Shown here: positions 8,749 through 17,937 of the stretch, piece by piece
Layout: each line of letters opens with the position of its first letter
How positions within the stretch are numbered: position 1 is the first letter of the stretch
Translations under genes and position numbers: made by a program
The notes under the pieces: model-generated
The model's input: only the letters and a program-made list of their open reading frames with translations
Database searches by the model: none
Told to the model about the DNA's origin: nothing
Assembly (NCBI GenBank): GCA_005885555.1
Contig: VAWN01000089.1
Location: 44,720 to 108,719 of the forward strand
Direction: 5' to 3'
From: Actinomycetota bacterium
GTDB taxonomy: Bacteria; Actinomycetota; Actinomycetes; Mycobacteriales; Micromonosporaceae
Length of the DNA stretch: 64,000 nucleotides

Positions 8749-11307
8749 CTAGGGATGGGTCTCCAGGAACGCCTCCAGGTGTTCCGGAGGTACCGGGCGG
8801 CCGAACAGGTACCCCTGGCCGAACCGGCAGCCCGCCGCCCGTACCACGTCGAGGTGCGCCTCGGCCTCCAGCCCACCGGCGATGATGTCCACGCCGATCC
8901 GGTGCCCGAGCTCGACGACGGCCTCGATGATCGGGGTAGCCGGCCCGCGCCGCCCGGCCGGCTCGGTGAACAGTGTCCGGTCCACCTTGACCAGGTCGAC
9001 CGGCAGGCGGCGCAGGTCGGCCAGCGGAGTTGAACCGGTGCCGAAGCGGGTCAGTGCGGTGCGCACGCCCAGCGCCCGCACCTGGGTCAGCCGGGCCACC
9101 GCCTGCGCGGTGTCGCCGCCCAGCGCCTCCTCGGTGACCGCGAGCACCAGCCGCTCGGCCGGTACCCGGTGCAGGTCCAGCGCGGCGCCGACCGTGGTAC
9201 CCAGATCGGGCGCGGCCAGCTGCGCCCCGGCCACGTGCACCGCCAGCCACAGCTCCCGCCGGTCGCGCCGCCAGCTGGCCAGTTGCCGGCAGGCCCGGTG
9301 CAGCACCCATTCGCCGATCTCGCCGGCCAGCCCGATCTCGTCGGCCACGGGTGCGAACTCGGCCGCGGACAGGCTGCCCAGCGTCGGATGCCGCCAGCGC
9401 AGCAGTGCCTCGGCGCCGACCGGGTGGCCCTCGACGAGGTCGAGGATCGGCTGGTAGACCAGGTCCAGCTCGCCCCGGGTGACCACCCCGGCGAGATCCT
9501 GCTCCAGCGTCATCCGGCGCAGCAGGGCGGCTTCCAGCGCCTCGTCGTACCACTCGATGCTGCCCCGGCCGCCGTGCCGCGCCCGGCGCAGCGCGAGCAT
9601 GGCCCGGCTCAGCGCGTCGCCCGCCCCGGCGGCGCCGGCCAGTTCGGCGATGCCGACGCAGGCGGTGAGGTGCACCGTACCGTCGGGCAGCGGGTACGGC
9701 TCGGAGAGCATCGTCAGCAGCCGGCTGGCCAGCGCGAACGTGCGCACCGGCGGTCCCTGCGTGGCGACCGCGAACTCGTCGGCGCCCAGGCGCGCGGGCA
9801 GGTCGGCCGGGTCGACCCCGGTGCGCAGCCGGCGGGCGGCCTCGACCAGTACCGCGTCGCCGACCTCCTGGCCGTGCAGGTCGTTGACGGCGGTGAAGCC
9901 GTCGAGGTCGATGACGAGCACCGCGCCGCCGGGCAGCAGCGCGGCGACGGTACCGGTCAGCTGGTGCCGGTTGGCCAGGCCGGTGAGCTGGTCGGTGCGC
10001 GCCATCCGGTCCAGGCTGCGCTCCAGCTCCCGGCGCTCGCCCACGTCGCGGACGTGTACCACGAGCGCGCCGACCTCGGGTACCGACCGCTGATCGTCCA
10101 CTGTGGACTCGGTGTCCCGCCATCGGCCGAACCCGTCGCGCAGCCGGGCGGCGATCAGCGCCGGGCGCTGCGGGCCGGCCAGGATCGCGACCAGCCGTTC
10201 CCGTACCGCGTCCGCGTCGTCCGGGTGCACCAGCGCGACGAACGGCCGGTCCACCACGTCCTGGTCGGACAGGCCCAGCTGCCGGGCCGCGACGGGGGAC
10301 TGCCAGCGCACCACCAGGTCGGCGTCGAGCATCATGGCCACGTCGGAGGAGCCGGACACCAGCGACCGGAAGTGCGCGCCCTGTACCGCGACCCGCCGCG
10401 CGTACCGGCGGATGTCGGCCACCGCGAACGCCTCCCGTGCCGCGAGGGCGACGACCACCACGAAACCGAGCCCGATCGACACGTCGTCGAACGACCGGCC
10501 GCGCAGCAGGTGGTACCCGGCGGCGAGCAGCGCGGCACCCACCGGTACCGCGAGGATCGGGTACCCGGAGGAGTCGTCGGCGTCGTCGGGTCCGGTACCC
10601 GCCCAGCGCGCGCCGGTCCACGACAGCACCGGCCCGAACACCATCGCCCCGGCGGCGACCGGCAGCCCGGCCGGCTGCCCGTTGCCGAGGAACGCCAGCG
10701 CCATGCCGGCCAGGCCCAGCATCGACAGCATCGCGCCGCCGGAGCAGGCGAGCGAGGCCCGCCGGTACCGGACGGCGCGCAGCCCGGTCACCACGGCGAT
10801 GGACAGCCCGGCGGCGAGCAGCAGCGCGACCGTGGCCGGCAGCGCACCGGTACCGTGTCCCGGCGTCAGCAGCCACACCGTGAACAGCAGGCTGACCCCC
10901 ACCCCGAGCCCGTCGAGCAGCCGGCGCAGCCGGGCCAGCGGTCCGGGCGCCGCGCCGGGCAGCAGAAGCAGCCCGAGCACGAACAGCGCGGTGGCGGCGA
11001 GCAGGCCACCGGTGAGGACGCGGGCGCCGGCCGGCCCGGTCGCCTGCCCGTCCGCCACGACGGCCACGGCCGCGACGACGGCGGTACCCGCGGCGAGGAC
11101 CGCAAGCCCCAGGAAGCCGGCGCCGCGGCACGGGCCGAAGCTGTGGTCCTGCGGACGAGCGCCGCCTTGTTGATCCAGCCCAGGTGCCGGCTCACGATGG
11201 ATGGCCAGCGCGGGACTGACCAGCAGCGCGGCCACGCCGGCCACGCCCGCGCACAGCACCGCGCAGCTCAGCGCCGCGGTCAGCGGGGGTACCGGCTCAA
11301 CTGACAT
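8749..11307 (-). CDS. Membrane GGDEF/EAL protein with degenerate catalytic motifs
   Basis: 852 residues from ATG 11307, with GAAGGA 12 bases upstream. The first ~300 residues hold about nine hydrophobic helices; a PAS-like domain (SLVSGSSDVAMMLDADLVVRW) follows, then a GGDEF domain and a C-terminal EAL domain. The diguanylate cyclase signature reads RLGADEF rather than GGDEF. The EAL domain keeps EALLRW, the Glu in VTEEAL, VKVD with its Lys, and GLEAE, but the DDFGTG metal motif has become LTRFGTG. Both activities are therefore doubtful, and a c-di-GMP sensing or scaffolding role is inferred. It is transcribed away from the zinc-ribbon gene. Confidence 0.9.
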   Translation of the reverse strand: MSVEPVPPLTAALSCAVLCAGVAGVAALLVSPALAIHREPAPGLDQQGGARPQDHSFGPCRGAGFLGLAVLAAGTAVVAAVAVVADGQATGPAGARVLTGGLLAATALFVLGLLLLPGAAPGPLARLRRLLDGLGVGVSLLFTVWLLTPGHGTGALPATVALLLAAGLSIAVVTGLRAVRYRRASLACSGGAMLSMLGLAGMALAFLGNGQPAGLPVAAGAMVFGPVLSWTGARWAGTGPDDADDSSGYPILAVPVGAALLAAGYHLLRGRSFDDVSIGLGFVVVVALAAREAFAVADIRRYARRVAVQGAHFRSLVSGSSDVAMMLDADLVVRWQSPVAARQLGLSDQDVVDRPFVALVHPDDADAVRERLVAILAGPQRPALIAARLRDGFGRWRDTESTVDDQRSVPEVGALVVHVRDVGERRELERSLDRMARTDQLTGLANRHQLTGTVAALLPGGAVLVIDLDGFTAVNDLHGQEVGDAVLVEAARRLRTGVDPADLPARLGADEFAVATQGPPVRTFALASRLLTMLSEPYPLPDGTVHLTACVGIAELAGAAGAGDALSRAMLALRRARHGGRGSIEWYDEALEAALLRRMTLEQDLAGVVTRGELDLVYQPILDLVEGHPVGAEALLRWRHPTLGSLSAAEFAPVADEIGLAGEIGEWVLHRACRQLASWRRDRRELWLAVHVAGAQLAAPDLGTTVGAALDLHRVPAERLVLAVTEEALGGDTAQAVARLTQVRALGVRTALTRFGTGSTPLADLRRLPVDLVKVDRTLFTEPAGRRGPATPIIEAVVELGHRIGVDIIAGGLEAEAHLDVVRAAGCRFGQGYLFGRPVPPEHLEAFLETHP

Positions 11308-11462
11308 GTCGCCCGGTGGTCCTTCGGTCGGGGGTGGGTCGAGGGTTCCACAAGGTCCAACGAGCGCCGGGCCGGTCGGTTGCGATCGATGCGTCGGGTC
11401 GGCATTCCGACAGTCCCGCGGCACATCCTCGATCATGTAGTGCAATCACCGGCGTGGCGGAC

Positions 11463-12116
11463 ATGGTCTTCTTCACCAACAACTACCAGGACCACTCGAC
11501 CCGCGAGGGGTACCAGTTCGAGTTCTTCTGCCAGCGCTGCGGAAACGGGTACTCGTCCAGCTTCCAGCACTCGGTCACCGGGTTCGGCGGCCGGCTGCTG
11601 AAGATGGGCGGTGACCTGCTCGGCGGCGAGGTCGGGCAGAAGGCGTCCCAGCTGGGCTGGGACGCGGAGTGGCTGCGCGACGGCACCCGCGGCTCGACCC
11701 GCGACAAGGCGCTCGGCAAGGCCGCCCAGGAGATGCAGGCACACTTCAACCAGTGCCACCGCTGCGGCCAGTGGGTCTGCGAGCAGGTCTGCTGGAACGG
11801 CGAGCGCGGCCTGTGCACCCAGTGCGCCCCGCGGCTGGACCAGGAGATCGCGGGGATGCAGGCCGCCGCCCAGGTCAGCCAGCTCAACCAGAAGATCCAG
11901 CAGGTGGACTGGACCAGGGACGTCAACTACCGGGACACCGCGGTGGCCCGCTGCCCGTCCTGCCAGCAGGAGACCGGGGGCGGCAAATTCTGCCAGCACT
12001 GCGGCACCGGGCTCGCCGCCGCGCCCACGCCGTCGAAGAAGTTCTGCACCAGCTGCGGTACCCAGCTCGGCCCGACCGGGATGTACTGCCCCGAGTGCGG
12101 TACCGCGACCGTCTGA
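11463..12116 (+). CDS. Multi-zinc-ribbon protein of unknown function
   Basis: 217 residues. Four Cys clusters are spread along the chain: FCQRCG near residue 16, CHRCGQWVCEQVC near 96, CTQCAPR near 115, and three C-terminal zinc ribbons CPSCQQ, FCQHCG, FCTSCG, YCPEC. The final pair is a typical double zinc ribbon. The middle is amphipathic and helical. Start at ATG 11463; GTG 11454 is an alternative. The stop overlaps nothing but lies one base before the ATG of the next gene, so the two are translationally coupled. Similar proteins form part of bacterial membrane-associated band-7/SPFH or zinc-ribbon clusters, but no partner of that kind is here. Confidence 0.8.
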   Translation: MVFFTNNYQDHSTREGYQFEFFCQRCGNGYSSSFQHSVTGFGGRLLKMGGDLLGGEVGQKASQLGWDAEWLRDGTRGSTRDKALGKAAQEMQAHFNQCHRCGQWVCEQVCWNGERGLCTQCAPRLDQEIAGMQAAAQVSQLNQKIQQVDWTRDVNYRDTAVARCPSCQQETGGGKFCQHCGTGLAAAPTPSKKFCTSCGTQLGPTGMYCPECGTATV

Positions 12117-12117
12117 G

Positions 12118-13527
12118 ATGCGCTTCCGGCTGACCGCCGCCGACGGGCGGCTCCTGGACGAGGGTGAGGGCGCCGTCGAGTTCGCGGCCGGCGCCCTGGT
12201 CGTGACGCCGGCGTTCGGGCAGCCGCTGCGCGTCGCGCCGGCCGATGTCGTGGAGATCGGCGAGCCGGGGGAGTACGGCATCCGGCTCGTCCTGCGCGAG
12301 GGCCCCACGCTGGACCTGCTGCAGCTCGGCCGGCTGCGCGGGCAGGTGCTGGCGGAGCTGCGCGACGCGCGCACCGAGGGTACCGTCCGGGACCTGCTCC
12401 TCGACGGGGTCGGCCGGCCGGAGGTGTTCCCCGGCGCGGTCGACGACGCGCCGGCGGAACTGCGGCTCTACGACGACGCGCTGGTCACCCTGCCGGAGCG
12501 CGGGGAACCGGACAAGCTGCCGTACCCGTTCATCCGGTCGATCTCCCTCGACGGGTACCGCCTGATGCTCGAGGTGGCCGGGCGGGAACCGGTGACCGTG
12601 TCCCGGCTGGCCCGGCGCACCTCGGAGTTCACCGACCTGCTGCGCGACCGGGTGGGTACCGCCGCCGGCCGCACCTCGGCCTTCCTCGGCGCGCTGCTGC
12701 CGGGCCTGGGCGCCCTCGCGCTGCGCGACGTCGCCGGCCGGCTGCGCGACGGGGTGGCCGCCGCCCGGCGCGACCTCGACGCGGTCGACCCGACCATCTG
12801 GCCGGCGCTGGTCGGGGCCGCCACGCTGCCCGAGCGCGCGACCTGCCTGGCGACCCTCGCCGAGCTGGGCGAGCTGTGGATCGGCTTCAAGCAGACCGTC
12901 TCGGTGCAGCGCGACGCGGTCGGCGGGCAGCCCTGGGCCGACCCGTCGGTCACGCCGGCGTTCCAGCACGACGGCGGCGCCGGTTCGTTCGCGCCGGGGC
13001 TGGGCGGGATGCTGTCGGCGGGGATCGTCTCCGGCGGTCTCGGTTTCGACGGCCCGTTCCAGGCGTACGGGTCGATGCTCGCGCTGCAGTTCCTGGGTAC
13101 CGCGTCCGGCGCGCCGCACGCGATCCGGCCGCGGGCCGACGTGCGGCGCGGCCTGCTCGTGCCCGCCTCGACCGACTACGGCGCGCTGACCGCCACCGGT
13201 GGGCGGCCGACGGTACTGGCGTTCGCGTTGTGCCTGACCGAGTCCGGCGCGCTGGTCTACGAGGTGCTCAACGAGACCGACCACGCCAGCTACGTGTACC
13301 GGGCGCGGTCCGCGGATGAGGCGGTGGCGCTGAACCGGGCGCTGGACCTCATCGGCTTCCGGGTGTCGGCGATCTACTCCGATGCCGACTCGGCCGGCTC
13401 GCCGTACCGTTCTGCCGCGCAACGGCTGCCGGCGCTGCGGATGCTGCGCGACGCGTACACCGGCCGGGTCATCCACAGTGACGACTGGGCGGCCCGGCTG
13501 ACCGCTGCACTATCCGGGATGGATTGA
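12118..13527 (+). CDS. Conserved hypothetical protein, 469 residues, coupled to the zinc-ribbon protein
   Basis: No recognised enzyme motif. The first ~80 residues look like a small beta-barrel (RFRLTAADGRLLDEGEG...FAAGALVVTP...VVEIGEPGEYGIRLVL). A second beta-rich segment (VTLPERGEPDKLPYPFIRSISLDGYRLML) is PH-like in appearance. The central 150 residues include short hydrophobic and Gly-rich stretches (SFAPGLGGMLSAGIVSGGLGF). The C-terminal half has a mixed alpha/beta look with ALCLTESGALVYEVLNETDHASY. The ATG follows the TGA of the previous gene by one base. The end overlaps the convergent membrane-protein gene by 18 bases. Confidence 0.82.
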   Translation: MRFRLTAADGRLLDEGEGAVEFAAGALVVTPAFGQPLRVAPADVVEIGEPGEYGIRLVLREGPTLDLLQLGRLRGQVLAELRDARTEGTVRDLLLDGVGRPEVFPGAVDDAPAELRLYDDALVTLPERGEPDKLPYPFIRSISLDGYRLMLEVAGREPVTVSRLARRTSEFTDLLRDRVGTAAGRTSAFLGALLPGLGALALRDVAGRLRDGVAAARRDLDAVDPTIWPALVGAATLPERATCLATLAELGELWIGFKQTVSVQRDAVGGQPWADPSVTPAFQHDGGAGSFAPGLGGMLSAGIVSGGLGFDGPFQAYGSMLALQFLGTASGAPHAIRPRADVRRGLLVPASTDYGALTATGGRPTVLAFALCLTESGALVYEVLNETDHASYVYRARSADEAVALNRALDLIGFRVSAIYSDADSAGSPYRSAAQRLPALRMLRDAYTGRVIHSDDWAARLTAALSGMD

Positions 13528-14265
13528 CGGCCGGCCGGCCAGCGCGTCCTGTACCCGCAGCCGCCACCGTACCCACCGGGCATGGTGGCGCACCTCCCGC
13601 GCGCGCGACCGGTTGTCCTTGCGCGAGCCGGGCTTGTACCGCCAGTGCGCCCAGGGCGAACGGGGCCGCGCGAGCCGGATCGCGCCGACGATCGCGAACA
13701 GCGGCACCAGCAGGCCCAGCAGCCCGGTCCAGTACTTGCCCTTGAGCAGCGTGAGCGCGACGAAGGAGCCGTTGATCACGATGGTGAAGACGTAGTCGAG
13801 GCTGCCCGTCGGCTGGTCCGGGTCCCGCGTGCCCTCCAGTCCGAACGGCGCCACTCCGAGCACCAGCAGCGCGCACACCGCACCGGCGAGGAACACCGCG
13901 TCGACCGACGTGCGCCCCTGCTCGGTCCAGTACACGTCCTTGAGGTGCAGGATCAGCGCGAACTCGTCGAGCACCAGGGCGGCGCCGATGCCGAACAGCG
14001 CCGGGAAGATCTGTGCCCACGGCGCGGTCTGGCCGATCCGGCTGAACCCGCCGCCGCCGGCGATCAGCAGGAACACCACACCGAACACGACGTGGTGGAC
14101 GTGCAGCCCGCCCGGCTTGACGTTGCCCGGCCACCACCGGACCCCGGCGCGGATCATGCGCACGCTGAACCGGATGAACAGGAAGGTGACGACGAACGCG
14201 AGGAACAGCAGGAAGAGCGGCTGCCGCCCTTGCCCGACGACGGTGTGCCGGTACCAGTCGGCCAC
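13510..14265 (-). CDS. Polytopic integral membrane protein of unknown function
   Basis: About 251 residues with five to six membrane helices, for example PLFLLFLAFVVTFLFIRF, HHVVFGVVFLLIAGGGG, AVFLAGAVCALLVLG and the C-terminal GLLGLLVPLFAIVGAIR. Between helices 1 and 2 lies a conserved-looking GGLHVHHVVFG histidine motif, and helix 3-4 contains LVLDEFALILHLKDVYW with acidic and histidine residues, suggesting metal or proton handling. The C-terminal tail is strongly basic. The start is taken as GTG 14265 (VADWYRH); the frame remains open upstream to 14319. Confidence 0.78.
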   Translation of the reverse strand: MADWYRHTVVGQGRQPLFLLFLAFVVTFLFIRFSVRMIRAGVRWWPGNVKPGGLHVHHVVFGVVFLLIAGGGGFSRIGQTAPWAQIFPALFGIGAALVLDEFALILHLKDVYWTEQGRTSVDAVFLAGAVCALLVLGVAPFGLEGTRDPDQPTGSLDYVFTIVINGSFVALTLLKGKYWTGLLGLLVPLFAIVGAIRLARPRSPWAHWRYKPGSRKDNRSRAREVRHHARWVRWRLRVQDALAGRPSIHPG

Positions 14266-14361
14266 CACCGCAGCATAAGCCGCCCGGCGCCCCTTCCGTC
14301 CGGGTGCCGCGAGTGGCAATCTAGGTACACGTTTGCACCGCCCCTGGTTAGGGGGTCAGCG

Positions 14362-14601
14362 ATGGTAGGCATACGGGCACCATTCGACGCCGAACCCGCG
14401 CCGTGCGGTAAGACCGTGGGCGGCGAGAGTTACCGCGACTCCGACGGCGAGGGCTTCGCCGTGTGGGTCCGCTACTACGAGTGCGGCTGCCGGCGCACCC
14501 GCCACGAGTACCACGACGGCAGCGTCACGGCCACCGCGGTCAAGCACGGCCGCAAGGAAGGCAAGATCTTCTGGGAAGAGCAGTCGGGGCACCCGGTATG
14601 A
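14362..14601 (+). CDS. Small hypothetical protein, 79 residues
   Basis: Starts ATG 14362 with GGGGG seven bases upstream, ends TGA 14601, four bases before the flavoprotein gene. The centre has an [15 protein letters not shown] motif with two Cys and several His/Arg, so metal or nucleic-acid binding is possible but unproven. Its position suggests co-transcription with frdA. Not recognised. Confidence 0.62.
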   Translation: MVGIRAPFDAEPAPCGKTVGGESYRDSDGEGFAVWVRYYECGCRRTRHEYHDGSVTATAVKHGRKEGKIFWEEQSGHPV

Positions 14602-14605
14602 GCCT

Positions 14606-16342
14606 ATGAGCGCAATCCACGACGTGGTCATCGTCGGTGGCGGCGCCGCAGGGCTGCGCGCCGCCATCGCCGTGGCCGAGGCCGACCCGCGGCTCAGCGT
14701 CGCGATCGTCTCCAAGGTGTACCCGATGCGCAGCCACACGGTCTCCGCAGAGGGCGGCGCGGCCGGGGTGATCGGCGCCGACGACACCATCGAGGAACAC
14801 ATCTACGACACCATCTCCGGCGGCGACTGGCTGTGCGACCAGGACGCCGTCGAGGCGTTCATCACCGAGGCGCCCAGGGAGCTGCTGCGGCTGGAGCACT
14901 GGGGCTGCCCGTGGAGCCGGGAACCGGACGGGCACATCGCGGTACGCCCGTTCGGCGGCATGAAGAAGATGCGCACCTGGTTCGCCGCCGACAAGACCGG
15001 GTTCCATCTGCTGCACACCCTTTTCCAGACCTCTTTGAAGTACCCGTCGGTGATGCGCTACGACGAGTGGCACGTGACCCGGTTGCTGGTCGACGACGGC
15101 CGGGTGTGCGGCGTCGTCGCGCTGGAGCTGATGTCCGGCCGGGTCGAGGCCATCTACGGCAAGGCGGTCATCCTGGCCACCGGCGGCTGCGGGCGGGTCT
15201 TCCCGTTCACCACGAACGCGGCCATCAAGACCGGCGACGGCATGGCGCTGGCCTACCACGCCGGCGCGCCGCTCAAGGACATGGAGTTCGTCCAGTACCA
15301 CCCGACCGGGCTGCCGTTCACCGGCATCCTCATCACCGAGGCGGCCCGTGCCGAGGGCGGCTGGATGCTGAACAAGGACGGGTACCGGTACCTGCAGGAC
15401 TACAACCTCGGCACCCCGTCGCCGGGGCCGGTGCTGCGCAGCATGGAACTCGGGCCGCGCGACCGGCTGTCCCAGGCCTTCGTCAAGGAGCAGGAGAAGG
15501 GGCGCACGATCGACACGCCGTACGGTCCGGTCGTCCACCTCGACCTGCGGCACCTGGGCGAGAAGCTCATCGACACCAAGCTGCCGTTCGTGCGCGAGCT
15601 GTGCCACAAGTACCAGAACATCGACCCGGTGCACGAGCTGGTACCGGTCCGGCCGGTGGTGCACTACATGATGGGCGGGGTGCACACCGACATCAACGGC
15701 GCCACCGCGTTGACCGGGCTCTATGCGGCCGGGGAGACGGCCTGCGTGAGCATCAACGGCGCCAACCGGCTGGGCTCCAACTCGCTGCCGGAGTGCCTCG
15801 TGTTCGGCGCCCGTGCGGGTACCGCGGCGGCCGCCTATGCCGGCGCGGCCGCCCCGGCCGGGCCCGCCGTCGAGGCGCAGGCCGCCGACGAGCAACGCCG
15901 GCTGGAAGCCGACCTGCGCGGCCGCGGCGGCCGGGAGCGCATCGCCACGATCCGCACCGAGATGCAGACGACCATCGAGGGCGCGGCCGGCATCTACCGC
16001 GACGGCGACACCCTGGCCAAGGCCGCGGACAAGCTGCGCGAGCTACGGGAACGGGCCGCCGTGGCGGCCCTGGACGACGCCAGCCGAACCTTCAACACGG
16101 AACTGACCACCGCGCTGGAGCTGACCGGCATGATCGACCTGGCCGAGGCGATCGTGCACAGCGCGTTGCGCCGCGAGGAGTCCCGCGGCGCGCACCAGCG
16201 CACCGACTTCCCCGCACGCGACGACGAGCGTTTCCTCGCCCACTCGCTGGTGTACCGCGAGGCGGACGGAACCCCGCGGGTGGAGCACCGGCCGGTCACC
16301 ATCACCCGGTGGCCGCCGGGTGAACGGGTCTACGGGAGGTGA
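14606..16342 (+). CDS. frdA: Fumarate reductase/succinate dehydrogenase flavoprotein subunit
   Basis: 578 residues. The dinucleotide-binding start [14 protein letters not shown], the FAD-attachment region [12 protein letters not shown] (His for covalent FAD), the substrate-site stretch [25 protein letters not shown] (split: [10 protein letters not shown] and [10 protein letters not shown]) with the active Arg, and [14 protein letters not shown] with the second His are all present. The C-terminal helical cap ends with the [11 protein letters not shown] segment. With FrdB and two small membrane subunits it matches the Mycobacterium tuberculosis frdABCD layout (FrdA 583 residues). It transfers electrons between menaquinol/menaquinone and fumarate/succinate at the membrane. 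The direction used in this organism is not shown by sequence. Confidence 0.95.
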   Translation: MSAIHDVVIVGGGAAGLRAAIAVAEADPRLSVAIVSKVYPMRSHTVSAEGGAAGVIGADDTIEEHIYDTISGGDWLCDQDAVEAFITEAPRELLRLEHWGCPWSREPDGHIAVRPFGGMKKMRTWFAADKTGFHLLHTLFQTSLKYPSVMRYDEWHVTRLLVDDGRVCGVVALELMSGRVEAIYGKAVILATGGCGRVFPFTTNAAIKTGDGMALAYHAGAPLKDMEFVQYHPTGLPFTGILITEAARAEGGWMLNKDGYRYLQDYNLGTPSPGPVLRSMELGPRDRLSQAFVKEQEKGRTIDTPYGPVVHLDLRHLGEKLIDTKLPFVRELCHKYQNIDPVHELVPVRPVVHYMMGGVHTDINGATALTGLYAAGETACVSINGANRLGSNSLPECLVFGARAGTAAAAYAGAAAPAGPAVEAQAADEQRRLEADLRGRGGRERIATIRTEMQTTIEGAAGIYRDGDTLAKAADKLRELRERAAVAALDDASRTFNTELTTALELTGMIDLAEAIVHSALRREESRGAHQRTDFPARDDERFLAHSLVYREADGTPRVEHRPVTITRWPPGERVYGR

Positions 16343-16346
16343 GCGG

Positions 16347-17090
16347 GTGCCCGAGGAAATCACCCTGCAGGTGGCCCGGTACCGGCCGGAGCAGGAGGAC
16401 CGGCCGACCTTCGACGAATACAAGGTGCCGCTGCGCAAGGACTGGGCGGTACTCGACGGGCTGAACTACATCAAGGACGAGCTCGACGGCACCCTGTCGT
16501 ACCGGTGGTCGTGCCGCATGGGCATCTGCGGCAGCTGCGGTGCCCGGGTCAACGGTGAGCCGAAGCTGACCTGCGGCACGTTCCTGACCGACTACGCGCC
16601 GGGTCCGGTACGCATCGAACCGCTGGCCAACTTCCCGATCATCCGCGACCTGGTCGTCGACCTCACCGACTTCCTCGTCAAGCTAGGCGCGGTGCAGCCG
16701 TGGCTGATCCGCGACGAGGACAAGCCCGTCGAGGAGGGGGAGTACCTGCAGACGCCGGCCGAACTCGACGAGTACAAACAGTTCAGCATGTGCATCAACT
16801 GCATGCTGTGCTACTCGGCCTGTCCGGTCTACGGGTTGGACGACAAGTTCCTCGGGCCGGCGGCGATCGCGCTCGCCCAGCGGTACAACCTGGACTCCCG
16901 GGACGAGGGCGCGGACCGGCGGCTGACCGTGCTGTCGCAGCCGGAAGGCGTGTGGGGTTGCACGTTCGTCGGCGAGTGCTCCCGGGCCTGTCCCAAGGGC
17001 GTCGACCCGGCCGGGGCGATCCAGCGGTACAAGCTGACCGCGGCGACCGCGGCGGTGAAGAAGCTGCTGATGCCGTGGGGGCAGCGGTGA
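16347..17090 (+). CDS. frdB: Fumarate reductase/succinate dehydrogenase iron-sulfur subunit
   Basis: 247 residues from GTG 16347, preceded by GGGAGGTGA at the end of frdA. The N-terminal plant-type ferredoxin domain has [16 protein letters not shown] and LTCGTF for the [2Fe-2S] cluster. The C-terminal domain has [15 protein letters not shown] and [17 protein letters not shown] for the [4Fe-4S] and [3Fe-4S] clusters. Length equals the usual actinobacterial FrdB. Its stop codon is the first part of the 98-bp connector repeat that leads to frdC. Confidence 0.95.
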   Translation: MPEEITLQVARYRPEQEDRPTFDEYKVPLRKDWAVLDGLNYIKDELDGTLSYRWSCRMGICGSCGARVNGEPKLTCGTFLTDYAPGPVRIEPLANFPIIRDLVVDLTDFLVKLGAVQPWLIRDEDKPVEEGEYLQTPAELDEYKQFSMCINCMLCYSACPVYGLDDKFLGPAAIALAQRYNLDSRDEGADRRLTVLSQPEGVWGCTFVGECSRACPKGVDPAGAIQRYKLTAATAAVKKLLMPWGQR

Positions 17091-17184
17091 GCACAGCGGA
17101 GCGCGGCGGCGTCTGGACTGAGGAGCGCAGCGACGAGGGAAGAGGCCGCACCAGAGCGCTCCGCGGAGCGAACGGAGAGACGCC
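17087..17184 (+). repeat. 98-bp stop-to-start connector repeat, copy 1
   Basis: Begins with the base before the frdB TGA and ends on the base before the frdC GTG. Internal landmarks shared with the other copies: GGAGCGCGGCGGCG, CTGGACTGA, GAGCGCAGCGACGAG, GGAAG, GCACCAGAGCG and a closing purine-rich AACGGAGAGACGCC that serves as ribosome-binding site. Same length as the copies at 37796, 37894, 41486 and 45726. Confidence 0.9.
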
Positions 17185-17574
17185 GTGACGACCCAGCGGC
17201 TGTACAAGCCGCGGATCAGCGTCCTGTGGTGGCTGAGCCGGCGCTCGTACACGCTGTTCGTGCTGCGCGAGCTGTCCAGCCTGTTCGTCGGCTGGGCGGT
17301 GGTGTACCTGCTGCTGCTCATCCGCGCGGTGGCCGGCGGTCCCGTTGCGTACCAACGGTTCCTGCACTGGTCGGCCAGCCCGTGGGCGATCGTGCTGAAC
17401 GTCGTCACCGCGGCGTTCCTGCTGTACCACACGGTGACGTTCATCAACCTCACCCCGCAGGCGATGGTGGTGCAGGTGCGCGGGCGACGGGTACCGCCGC
17501 GGCTGCTGCTCGGGCCGCTGTACCTCGCCTGGCTGGTCGTGTCGGCCGTGCTCGTCTGGCTGGTGGTGGGGTAG
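17185..17574 (+). CDS. frdC: Fumarate reductase membrane anchor subunit C
   Basis: 129 residues with three membrane helices (ELSSLFVGWAVVYLLLLI, AIVLNVVTAAFLLYHTVTFI, LLLGPLYLAWLVVSAVLVWLVVG). The second helix contains YHTVTF with the His typical of FrdC, and an N-terminal basic WWLSRRSYTLF segment. Together with FrdD it anchors FrdAB and forms the quinone site. Its translation begins at GTG 17185 directly at the end of the 98-bp repeat. Its TAG stop is adjacent to the GTG of frdD with no gap. Confidence 0.9.
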   Translation: MTTQRLYKPRISVLWWLSRRSYTLFVLRELSSLFVGWAVVYLLLLIRAVAGGPVAYQRFLHWSASPWAIVLNVVTAAFLLYHTVTFINLTPQAMVVQVRGRRVPPRLLLGPLYLAWLVVSAVLVWLVVG

Positions 17575-17937
17575 GTGGCGCAGCGCGGTCGCGATACCCC
17601 GGAACCGTTCGTGTGGCTGCTGTTCAGCGGCGGCGGGATGGTGGCCGCGCTGGTGCTGCCGGCGCTGCTGATCCTGCTCGGCGTCGTGGTACCGCTGGGT
17701 CTGCTCGGCGCGCCGGACCACGCGCACCTGCTCGCGGTGCTGCGGTTTCCGCTGACCCGGCTGACGTTGCTGGCCGTCTGCTTTCTGTGCCTGGTGCATG
17801 CGGCGCACCGGTTCCGGTACACCTTGCAGGACGGGCTGAAGCTGACGCGGTTCGACGGTGCGATCGCGACGGTGTGCTACAGCGCCGCCCTGCTCGGCTC
17901 GGCGGCGGCGGCCTACCTGTTGTTCGTCAGCTTGTAG
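17575..17937 (+). CDS. frdD: Fumarate reductase membrane anchor subunit D
   Basis: 120 residues, three membrane helices (FVWLLFSGGGMVAALVLPALLILLG, LTLLAVCFLCLVHAAHRFRYT region, and the C-terminal ATVCYSAALLGSAAAAYLLF). The second helix carries HAAHRFR, the FrdD-type His/Arg pattern near the quinone site. GTG 17575 follows frdC directly. The last 25 bases overlap the convergent DinB-family gene. Confidence 0.9.
   Translation: MAQRGRDTPEPFVWLLFSGGGMVAALVLPALLILLGVVVPLGLLGAPDHAHLLAVLRFPLTRLTLLAVCFLCLVHAAHRFRYTLQDGLKLTRFDGAIATVCYSAALLGSAAAAYLLFVSL

Noticed and set aside
9169-11304. Long open frame on the plus strand opposite the GGDEF/EAL gene (about 700 codons), and similar frames opposite or beside terC, uvrA, whiA-gap-pgk and zwf
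   Set aside because: High-GC DNA gives long shadow frames. These translate to Arg/Gly/Pro/His-rich products without domains, while the opposite or alternate frame has clear families.
14606-17937. Naming the complex succinate dehydrogenase sdhABCD
   Set aside because: Two three-helix anchors and subunit lengths match frdABCD better; direction of catalysis is left open.
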